From Ochotona curzoniae (Eukaryota > Chordata > Mammalia > Lagomorpha > Ochotonidae): 64,000 bases of DNA. A model generated the notes under the pieces. It was given only the letters and a program-made list of their open reading frames with translations, searched no databases and was not told where the DNA came from. Positions within the stretch are counted from its first letter, which is position 1. Every line of letters begins with the position of its first letter. This document shows positions 12,801-24,800 of the stretch, piece by piece. Both the position numbers and the translations under genes were made by a program. The DNA lies in assembly GCF_017591425.1 (NCBI RefSeq), contig NW_024466599.1, positions 69,792,501 through 69,856,500 of the forward strand, read 5' to 3'.

Positions 12801-15800
12801 AAGGCCTTGGGACCCTGCACCCACGTGGGAGACCCAGAAGAGGCTCCTGGCTTCGGACCGGCATAGCATCAACCGTTGCGCTCACTTGGGGAGTGAATCA
12901 TCGGACGGAAGATCTTCCTCTCTGTCTCTCCTCTCTGTATATCTGCCTTTCCAATAAAAAAATAATAAAAATAAATCTTTAAAAAAAATTTCATCTGATT
13001 ATAAGAATGACTTTCTTTAAAAAAAAATAATAAAATAAATAAATAAAAATAATAATAAAATACTAGTAAAGCTAGGGATTAAAAAACAATCCCCAATCAA
13101 TATTCTGGGGGAAGTTTTAGGTATTTTGCAAATGCAGTTCTTTCAGGAGTCCAGGGAACATAAGGAAATACTGGGTGGCAAGTGGGAAGACTGGGTAGCA
13201 GTAAGAGGAGGGTCCAGACCTGTGAAACTCTGCTAGTTCCAGAGTTCTTAATTGCTTTTCTACTCTAATTATATTTCTTTTAATCTCACATTCTATGATA
13301 CCCAAAACTCTGATAGAAACAATAGATACAGATAGTTCAATTTAAATTTATATAAGACAAAATGTAATAAGATGAATACTAAATTGTAGGAAAATTATGG
13401 CATTTTAAAATCTCAGGTTAATTAATGGCAAACCATGGAAATTCTCCAAATTGTAGCTTCAGAGTTCTACTAATCTATAAATATACCAGGAAATTTAAAA
13501 TATGATTTCATTATTACATTGCTAACCAACTCACATTTTATTTTCTGCCAAGCAAAGGTGTTCCTTGAGAAGCTGAATTTCAGATTCTTTTTCTTGTAGT
13601 GCTATTTGAGACTGATATTCTTTGTCTCTGTTGGCCACCAGCAAAGCTTCTAGATTCTGCATGGAGATCCTCTCATTTGTCATTTGACTCCTGAGGAGTT
13701 CTATTTCAGAGCGAGCAGAATCTAACTCATTCTCCATCTGTATAACAAATGAAGATACCTACAATTATTCCCACTCATTCACTTAAAGGATGCATCATCA
13801 GGAACTTACAAACCATTTTGCATCGTGTCACAAACTGATAAATCACTTTATTTCTTGATTTGAAATTGTTTCCTCCTTTTTACTAAATGTGCACACCACA
13901 CATACATGTAAACCATTGCTTTCTATCTCTCCGCTCATATCACAAAATTACTTCACTAAAGGTGCACTGCACCCTAATTTAACGAATATAAGAAGCAACG
14001 GCACATTTACTCTCTGCTGTAAAGCTTTGGAGAGCGTTCTTTCCTAAGGCTATTTTGAACTGACATTATATTCTGTAGGCAACATAATTCTTCAAGTGGA
14101 AAAAAAACAGTCATCATTATTTAGAAAACATTATTCTTTATCTCAAAATGTATATTATAATAAATTCTATATGCATTAAAAAAGTGAAATGTGAAAAGTT
14201 TAAAATTCCAGCTTAAAAAATTGTGAAAATGAAATTCCAGGAAGTGGGGTGGTTAGGTATACAGACCTAAGACACAACACAGAAGTGTTTAAAAAAATGA
14301 TCACATAAAATAATCATGATCAAAACGTGAAAGGAAGCACCTGGAAAAGTAGCTCAATAACTAGAACAGTTTAATAAGTATGAAGTGTGTGAACATGTTA
14401 ATGAGAAATACGAGCTAATTATATGACTAAAAATTTACAAAAGAAATATAATGAGTAAATATCTGAGAAAATGTAGCTTTACAGTAATACAAGAAACATA
14501 AATTTAAACAAGATGCTATTTCTTATACAGTTTCTTCCCTAGGACCTACTGATCATTTGGGTTGGACAACTACTTAGTAGACATTTATCAGTATTCCTGG
14601 CTTCCTACCTCATGATTTGACTAGGATTCCCATCCCAGTCAGGGCAATCAATCAAAATACATCAAGGCACTGCTGAATACTCACCAGGGAGAAAAATATC
14701 TCCCCTGGTGTTGCTGACCGAGTCTCAAACTGTCAAATACTTTTAGTTGGTGTTGATGGACATTAAAATAGGTGGTGACAATCTCATATTTTTCTGGCAG
14801 GAGTATACATTTTGTGGTAACAGTTTAATGCAACTAAATCACTTTTTAACATATTAACAGAGCAGTGCAATCATTACTACAATTTGATGTTAAGAAAGTT
14901 TTAATCATTCACCCAAAAAATTCAGCACCCATTAGCAGACACCCTGCCATACCCTCTCTGGGTCCAAGGCAATCCCTAATTTACTTTTTCTCTCTCTCCA
15001 TGACTTGCTCTATTCTCTAAGTTTAATATGAATGGAGTCATACAGCATGTGACATTTTTGTGACTGGTTTCCCTCATTTAGTGCAATGCTTTCAATATTT
15101 TAGCAGATATTAATGCTTTGTCACTTTCAGCATCTAATAATATTCCATTACACAGATGTACCAAATATTCAATCATGAGATATGAACATTTGATTTTCTT
15201 TTACACATTTGGGGTAATATAAATAAGTGCTGCCATGAATAGCTATGCATACATTTTTAAAAGATTTATTTATTAATTTAAAAGGCAGAGTGACAGAAGA
15301 GCAATATATTCTTCCACCTGCTGGCTCACTTTCAACAGTCCGAAGCTAGAAGCCAGGAACTCCATCCAGGTCTTCAACGTGGGTGACAGGAACCTAAGTA
15401 TTTGAGTCATCTTCCAGGGCTTCCCCAGTCACATTCACAGATAATTGGATCTGGAGGCACAGGAGCCTGGACTCAAACCAGCACTCTAATGTGAGATGCA
15501 GGCCAAAAAGAGGCAGCTTAACTCACAGTGCCACAAAGCACCCCTCCTTGTGTGTAAGTTTCAAGCTTTCATTTCTCTTCACTTAAATAGGACTTGCATT
15601 TCTGGGCTCTATAGTAATCCTATTTTTAACATTTTGAGGAACTGCTACAATGTTTTCTGAAGAGGCTTCCCTAGTTTATATTCCTGCTAGCATTAAATGA
15701 GGGTTCCTGTTTCCCAAGTGGGAGACCTGGATGGAGTTGTTAGGGCATAGCTTCAGCCCGGCCCAGCCCCAGCTGTTGCAAGTATTTGGGGAACAGACCA

Positions 15801-18800
15801 GCTGATGGATGACCCTGTCTCTCTTTGTAAAGACACCACACTCTGTATGAGAGTGCCTGGATTTGAATCCCAGCTATACTCCTGATTCCAGCTTCCTGTT
15901 AATGCATGTCCTATGAAGCAGCAGGCCAAGGCTCACGTAGGTGTTGTCACCTTTGTAGGAAAATCAAATTGAGATCCTGGTTCCCAGCTTCAGCCTGACC
16001 TTGTTCTAAGTTTGTGGAAATTTTGAGAGTACACCAGTGATGAAGAAAAAATTCTCTGCCTCTCTATCTCTGCTTTTTAAAAATAAACATTTAAAAATCA
16101 CAATTATTTCATGAACCCGGGGATGGTGGATCTGTCGGGGCTTAGGTTGCTTGGCCCAGGTGCTTGGGCCCGCCTGCATGGTGGGTACTAAGTCCATGAG
16201 CCTCAGGGGCAGCTCAGGAAGTGAACCCAGGCAAAGAACTGCTTGTCCTGCTGATTTGTTCAATCTGACCAGTAGCAAAGACAGAGCAGTATATCCGACA
16301 CAAGGGAGTGCAGGAACAGGGTGGATCTCACAGTGCCCCATGTCAGGGACCTGGGATGGGTGGGAGGCTGTGTAGGACTTTCCCCTTTACCTCTCCTCTT
16401 ACCCCGGATACAGGGGAAAAAATAATATTAATGTGGAAACAATGATCTTACTCACTTTCCTGTAGCCCTTGATCCTTTGTGCCCTAATCAGCTATGTAAA
16501 GATTATTAAAATAAAAATTAAAAAAGCATTACCGAGCTGGAGAACAGATTAATGGTTGTCAGAAGTTAAGAAGGGGTTGTGATGGGAAACCTGTGGCTAT
16601 GTCTGTAAAAGGGCAACATAATGATTCCTGTGCTGGACATGTACTGCGTCTTGCTTGCATCAGTTTGGGTTATGATGTCAGACTAGTTTTTCAATCACCA
16701 TCAGGATGAAAGTACAAGCTATACAAAATCTGTCTGACTTCTTAGCCAACATGCCAATCTACAACTAGCTTAAAATCAAAAGCTTAATTTAGAAAAAAAG
16801 TGAGTCCTCAGCTGAAGGAAACTGTTTAAGTTGCTTTGTAAGACAAGTGTTACACTGCTGGGAGAAAAGCAGCCAATAGCTGGCAGCCATTTTGGGCTTG
16901 GCTAATGCCAAATCTGTGTTAACTATACCAATATGCCAGCACAGTTGTTTGTTCTGCTTTTTTGTTTGTTTGTTTTAACAATATGTGGGGAAGATCAGGA
17001 ACATTGGGCTGGAGCATGCAACATCAACCCCCAGGAATGGAGGCTACAGATTGCCCAGGAAAGGATGTCTAGTTTGGTAGTGGTTGAGGGCATGTCTGAC
17101 AGGGGAGGAATGACTTCTGGGGTCTTCCACAACTGGGCCACTGCACTTGCAGATAGACGAGGGAGCTGAGACTAGATAGTTTAGAGGGAAGGACCAGGTT
17201 CTTGGGTCTGGCCAAGGAATCTCCCCATGAGGGACACTTAGCCTGGGCTAAATAGCATTGCTCGCTGCACTCTGCACAAAAAAAGCTGGGGTTAGGGGAC
17301 ATGTACGGCTGGGCTAGGCCACAGCACCCATCCACGAGTGCTGGAGCAGCAGATGGGCCATGTCAGGCTGGGCCCCAGCACACACCAGAACATGAGAGAA
17401 CCAGATCTGGAGGAGATATCGTGGGAGGATTTGTGGGCTCTCCTCTTCTGCTAGACTGTAGCACCTACTGGTTTGTGCAGAGAGCTGAAGGTGGTGACAG
17501 GTAAGCCAAGCTGGACCTTGGAACTCCCTTGACAGGATCCAGTGCTGGAAGAAGGCTGGGCTAAGCCAAGCATGGCAATCTGCAGCACATGCAAAGGCTG
17601 GCACTGAGGGCAGAATGTGCCCTACCAATGCACAAGAGATCTGGGTTGACAGTGGGTCTGGTAAGGGAACTTAAGGAACTCCTACTAGTCTGTAGCTCTC
17701 TCTCTGGGAAGCACAATATCTAGTGCTGGGAGCAAGCCAGGCCAGGAAAGGCTGCAGCACTCCTCAGCATTCATGTGGGCTGGGCCTGGGGCAGACTAGA
17801 CTGCCAGGCTGGAGCACCTGCTGGCACATGAGAGCCAGGACAGGGTATAGGCTGTGCAACACCTGCTAGTGAGAGATTAGACTGTAGGTGTGTCATGCCA
17901 GGCAAGGTTGAAGCATCTGCCAGATCCAAGGCAGGGAAACGACCTGGTAGGGGAATGTTGGGACTCCTCTGCTAAGCTGCAACTCCCACTGGTGAATACA
18001 AGAGCCAGGACTGAGAATGGACCTGGCTGGGCAAGGCTGTAGCACCTGCTGACATTCATAACTTTTATAAGAGCCAGAATGGGTATGGTTCAGGCTTGGC
18101 TTGGCTGTGGTACTCACTGGGTCACCTAACTGCCAGGTTTGGGGGTGGACCAGGCTGGTGAGCCAGGTTGGGCTAGGCTGTAGCATCCAATGGTGACAGC
18201 CAGAATGGGTGCCAACTCAGTCAGGCTAGACCACAGGAGCCACCAGTGAGTGCTGGGACTGGAGGCTGGCTATGTCATGCTGGGGTGCAGCACCCGCTGT
18301 CGTGTGAAAGATATGGGGCTGGGAGTAGGCCTGGTAGGAAAACTTGGGGAACTTTCTTGCTAGGCTGCAGCTTGCACTGGTGAGTGTGACAGCCAAGGCT
18401 GGGCCAGCACAGACTAGACTGGGCTATAGTATCCATTGGCATATCCATTGCCCTGAGCCAGCTGTGGGAGTGGGCCAGACTGGGCCAGTCCACAGCACAC
18501 ACTGGCATGACTGAGAGCCAGGATGGGGTACAAGCCGGCTGGGTTGGGCTACAATACCTGCCAGTTCACATGAGGGCTGGGTGTGGACCAGGCTCAGCTG
18601 GGCTGCTGAACCCACTTATGAGAGCTGGGACTGGGGGAAGACTGGGCTGAACCAAGCTGTAGCATCAGCTGGTGAATGACAAGACTGAGGGAGGGCCATT
18701 TCAGACTGAGGCACAGTACCTGCTGGTATGTGTAACAGCTGAGACTGGGAGCTGGCCTGATAGCGCAACTATGGGAACACCCCTGCTGGACTGCAGCTCC

Positions 18801-21800
18801 TGCTGGTCAGCATGAGAGCCAGGGCTGGGGATGGACCAGGCTGGTCAAGGAAGCAGCACTCGACAGCATATACATAGACTGTCTGGATGTAAGGTGGGTT
18901 CAGCACAAGAGTCAGATGGGATGCTGCACAGACTGGGCTAGTAAATGCTGGCACACCAAAAACTGGGGCTGGGATAGACCTGGGGCTGGGGATAGGCCTG
19001 GAGGGGGTTATTAGGGGTTGCCCTGACAAGGCTGTTTCACCTTGGTGAAACAAAGTGCATCAAGATTGGGCCTATAGCCAGCTGGGCTGGACTAGGCTGC
19101 AACCCCATCAGTTCATGTGAGTGATGGGCCTGAGGGTGGAACTCACCAAGCAGCTGCATTCATTGGTATGTGCATTGGCTGGTGTAGGTGACAGACCAAA
19201 TTAGACTCTGAAATGGCTGGTGCACATAAGAGTCAAGTCTGAGGTCACCCCAGGCAAGGATTCTTATGGGACTCCCCAACTAGATGGCTGGACTCAAACT
19301 CCAGGCACAGGGAAAATCACAATATATGTGATCTGACTTTGGAGTGCATGTATCAGGACCGGGCCTCCTCAGATGCTGATACCTGTGCAATCAAGAGCAT
19401 GCCAAGATGCACATGGGGACAGGATAGTCAGATCATCCAGGCCAGCAGAGGATGAAAAAGCAGAACAGGTTGGACAGCTGTCCTGTCCAAGTTTTGCAAC
19501 ATGTTCCTGGGCCTTGTGGATGCACATTGAGGTGGACTTGGTCAACCAATAGATCTTGGAAAGATTTTTCTCAGCCCTGGTACAAAAAAGCTGATGATGA
19601 ATCAGAACCACCAAAACCACTCATGTAACACCCTTGGAACACTCTTTTCTATGTCAGAGTTTCTAATGCATCATCAAATGGCAACCCCCCAACTCCAAGT
19701 GCTGATGTAGTTTGACAGCAAGGAGCAGCCCCTTTCCTTTCCCTCCCAGTGGACAAAGGAGGAAAAATAATTAAATCATTTATCCCACCCTCCCCATCCT
19801 TCATTGCCCAACCCTCCTCATCCTAATCAGAGACCCACACGTGTGTGCATCCCTCTCAATTATGTAAACAATATTCAAAATAAAACCAAACAAGTGCTTC
19901 TTGTATCCATATTACAAAGCTGAAGAAATAGAAAATAAAACAGGATGATCCTGGTATTTTGAGACTGCAGTTAAATGAAGACATAAAAACATACACATAA
20001 ATAACTAAATTCTGAGACACAAAAGGATAAACATCAGTAATATTTTGAAGTACCATGGATATACATACTATATATCTATAAACTATGAAAAGTAGAATAA
20101 ACATAGTTCAAGCTGTTTAAATTAGTATAAGTAATCAAGCTTTATATGCAGGTGTGTTACAGACAATTTAAAACTTTAAAAGGTCTATTGAAATATATCC
20201 TTTTTGGTCATGGGTATTATCTATTTAAGCTTTGGTATAATTTCTGGTATTACAGCTATATCATTTATTATTAAAACATGCAATGACTTATTAATTTGAA
20301 AAAATCAAATAAAAATTTAAGGACATACTGTTTAATTTTTAGTTAACATTTCTTATGAGTTGCTTACATCATTAAAATGTTTTACTGAAAAAAATCACTC
20401 AAAGAAAGGACCTGAGAATTTCGGGATATACCACTTCATTAAAAGATTAGTCATGGATTCTTACAGAAACAAATAAATCATGTTATTTTCAAATGCAACA
20501 TCAAACAACATAAGAACAAAATTAGAAATTCGATAAGGTTTGGTGATAATTGAAATCAATATTTGATATTTTCGTTATACTACACACTTCCACAAAGACC
20601 CATGAGGATCTGGGTCCCATCTCCTCAGCCACTTTCTCCTATGCATGCCATGTTCGCCTTTATAAATTACTTACCATTTACTTACAAATCCACATCCATA
20701 CATGCCTAAATTGTTCACTCTGAATGGGATATCTCATTACTTCTGAATTCACATATTCCTAAATTAGGTCTGAATGCCTTCTAAAAAAACTTAAGTGTTT
20801 CTTAGTAATATGTATTCTATAGTTCTTTTGGCTAAAAGTAAATACAAACTGTACCACTGAAATGTTCACAATACAGTTGTCATAAATTGTTTTTTTGAAC
20901 TTAAAATCTAAACTCAAGACATAGAACTTGGTGAAGTATCAATTTAAAAAAAAACTTGTTTCTCTAAAATTATAGTAACTTTACAGGGGGAAAAAATAAT
21001 ACTGCAGAAGCCTTTTTTAAAATGTGGTACATAATGCCTCCACCAAAGAAAAAGAAAAAAAAAATGTGGTACATACCATTTCTATTTCTTGATCTTTAGC
21101 AACCAGTTGTCGATTAAGAAGTTCTTTGCTAGAGTCAAGCTTAATACAGAGTTCCCTTGTGGAAGACAAATCTGCAAGGGCAGATACTTTTTCAAACTGA
21201 ACCTTCTGAAGCTCCTCTTCCATCTTGACAACTGACTTATGTAAGGTTGAAATCTGGGACTTGTAAGATCTTTCTGCATTGAGGTGCTGCAAGGACAAGA
21301 TTTTATGTATATATGTTGAAAAAGCAGAGAAAAACATAAAATGGACAACAAACGAGGCAAATTTTTAATGAGAATATAAAACTATAAGGTGATTTAAATG
21401 ATTTAACAGCACACACAAAAGACTCTGGAAAAGATAGATTCCAGTTTCAAACTTATGTCTATAAAATCCATAAGTAGTGATGCAGTCAACTGGTCATTCT
21501 TTCAAACTATATTTAGGGGAAAAAAACCTTTTTTTTCCATTTAAAAGTCTCTGACCACATATCTAGTTGAAATACATACATATTTAGTCTATAATTCTAT
21601 CTGTATTTACCACAAATGTAATGATTATACAATACAAATGTGGCTGTTGTTGCTAATGAGAAAAATGTTAGCAACTGCTTCATTCATAATACCTCTTTTC
21701 CAATCTTTGATTGGTATGTTTATATAAGTAATAATATAAAAGGAAGACTGATTAACTCTAGCATGTAATTAATATCTAACAAGAAGAAAAGAACTGAACA

Positions 21801-24800
21801 AATATAAAGCAAACATGCATAGAGTCATGGGAAATATAAGCATTTTTAAAAACCATAATACGAGATTCAAGCTACATAAATGTTTTCAAATGTTCAAGAT
21901 AATTTTCTTCTTTGCTTTCCAAGTTAAATGTTTTACGCATATGCACTGCTACTTACAAAGAAGCATTTATTTGCTACATTGTGAATGTAACAAATCTGAA
22001 AGACCTAAAATTAATGCACTTTACAAGTATAAAGCCCTTAAAAATTCTGTTAGTAGAAGTTATTTGGCCATAATTCCATCCTACCTTTCTCCTCTCTCTC
22101 TTCCTTCCTCAGCATTTTTACTCATGCTTCATATCAATCTTCTATCGATCTATCCATATACCCACTTGTCCTCTATTTCTTGCATATATTCTATGTTCTA
22201 GTCCCTGTGCCTAGATGTATATTTAATAATAAGCAAAATGGTCTCTGGTCTCACGAAATTTGCAACACTGGGGAAGGATAAACAAACGCTAGAAAAAGAT
22301 CTTTGGAAAGAGTGTGTAACAGATGGACTGAATGCAGGAAGTCGGGAAGACTTTCTTGAGTAAAGAACACCTGGACTGAGGTCTGAACAGCAAGCAGATA
22401 CTAAGTGTGTTGAGCAGGGGAAAATGCTACATACAAGGGCACCGTGGAAGCAGGCAGAATAACATGCTCTAACAGCTAAGAGAAGACTGGTGTGGCTGGT
22501 GCATAGAGTGTGAAGGAAAAAAATTACATCATATGCAGCTGCAAATAGATAACTTCTTTTAAAAAAAAAGCCTAGGAAACTATGCTACAATTTTGATCCT
22601 ATTCTATTGGGTTTTCACAGAAGATTTTTTAACAGGGAGGTGAATATAATCCTGTTTGCATTTTGAAAAGATCACTCTGGATATTTCGAATTCTAATATG
22701 ACAACTGATTCAGCCAAGAGGAAAACCCTCTGGATAAAACTACACACTTGATCTTTTTGTTTTTCAATTTATACTTGAGCTTGCAGGATTGAAAAAGAAA
22801 TCCTCACTGCCAAAAGCACATGAAAATAAATCAAAACAGAAGCTGAGGTGAGGGATAAGACCACAATAGATAATCTCAAAATTCAAGCAAGGGAGAGAAA
22901 TAGGAATTTTAAGACTAAAAGAGAATTTGAACCAAGACCTCTACATAACCCAGGATACCTAATGACTACACATTGTATGAATACGGACCTATTGGGAAAA
23001 TTCACTCAATCAAACAGAAAGATTGCAAAACATTTACCTTGACCCAGTGTCCAGACAAGAGAAAAAAAATTGTTCTATAACTAAGTGAAACTGCATGCCT
23101 AATTCTGCTGAATTTGAAGTCTGACTTTACACTACCCATCCTCAGGTCTAACTTTAAGATAAAGTTTTTCCCATGCCAGAGATGCGCAAGAGCCACTTTG
23201 TAGAAGTCTTCCAGGAGGAACATTACCACACCAAGCACACATACAGTACCATGCAGTATGGGGCTGGTGGGTAAGTCCTACTTCAGAGCAACCTACAATT
23301 AATGGTATGATATAATTAACCATGAGTGAAAAAAACAAATCAACAGAATTAAACTTTAAATTATTTTACACGGTACTTTACAAAGCATGGGGAAATACGC
23401 TTAAGTGTGTTGAATTTATGTTCTGGGTATGGTTTCAGCATGTCCTTCAAGGAAGAATTCATGTACTGGAAGTGTGGACCTCAATATGATGGTGTTGAGA
23501 GATGGTGGGACCTTTCTTTGTTTAAGATGTATTTATTTACTTGATGGGGCTGGCACATCGCCCCTGTATGCAGTGCTGGCATCCCATATGGGCACTGAGT
23601 TGAGTTCCAGCTGTTTCACTTCTGATATAGCTCCCTGTTTACAGCCTAGGAAAGTAGTTAAGGATGGCTAAAGTTCTTGGGCCCCTGTACCCTGTACCAG
23701 GGAGACCTGGAAGATCATCTTGGCTCCAGGCTTTGGATCAGACCAGCTCTGGCCACTGCACCTATTTGGGAAGTGAACCAGAAAACGGAAGACTCTCTCT
23801 CTGTCTCTTCTCTCTGTAGCTCTGCCTTTCAAACAAAAATTTAAAGTATATTTACTTGAAAGGCAGAGTTAGAGATCGAGGGAGAGAGACAGAGAGGTTT
23901 TCTATCTGCTGGTTCACTCCTCAAATAGCCACAACGACCAAAGCTGAGCCAGTTCAAAGCCAGGAGTCATGAGCTTATACCAGGTCTCCTGCATGGGTGC
24001 AGGGCCCAAGCATCTGGATCTTCTTCTGTTGTTTTTCCAGGTGCATTAGCAGGGAGCTGGATTGAAGTGGAGCATGCAGGCTTAAATGCCAGTCCTCTTG
24101 TAGCAAGACTTCACAGTGGGTGAAGCTCAAGGGCTTCTATTCCCAGGCCACCACTTACAAACTAAGATCCCAGATCTGTCTCTGCATCAGCTAGAGACCT
24201 GCACCTTGGTGAGATGGATTTGCTTCAGTCCACATCACAGGTGGACTTCTGCAGGCCTGGTAGTGGTAAGATGCACTTATCACACTGTTTAATGTCACTC
24301 TGAGTAGCCAATGACGGCCTCCACCACCCATCCCCAAACCCTGGCAGATAGCAGAGCAAAACTGCAGCCCTTTGTAGTAGGAAAGGAAGTGAGCTTAGGA
24401 CTTTGTTTTGAAGTTCACTGCCAATCTTGGTGCAGTAAGATCCAGCATCAAATATAGCCAGAGGTCCTATTCCCCAGACCATTACTTATAGAGAGAACTT
24501 CTATCCTAGCCCCAGCATAAGATGAAGACCTATATCCTAGCAGGACTAACAAGTGCTTCAAGCAATATCACCCCAGCCTCATATGAGAATGGTGCATCTG
24601 TAACACAGCTGCGCGCTGTGGCTGTGATACTCAGGCATAACTCAGTTCAGTGTCAACACGAATTGCCAAGGCCTTTGCCACCCCTCCCCCAACCCTAGGC
24701 AGACAGCAAAAAGAAAGACTCAAGCCTGTAGGGGTGGCACACAGCTACTTAGAGCTCAGTATTAGGCTGGTAAGGCCTAATGCTTGGGAGGATCTTGCTA

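Noticed and set aside
13531..13737. ATG at 13737 as a TSGA10 translation start
   Set aside because: It is the first codon of an internal exon with a consensus acceptor, and coding sequence continues upstream in the exon at 21077.
17300..19250. Tandem array as a CRISPR or coding repeat protein
   Set aside because: Units are diverged, vary in length, have no spacers of fixed size, and no frame is open; the host is a mammal.
19369..19620. Minus-strand 83-residue frame beside the tandem array
   Set aside because: Short, no family resemblance, part of the repeat element.
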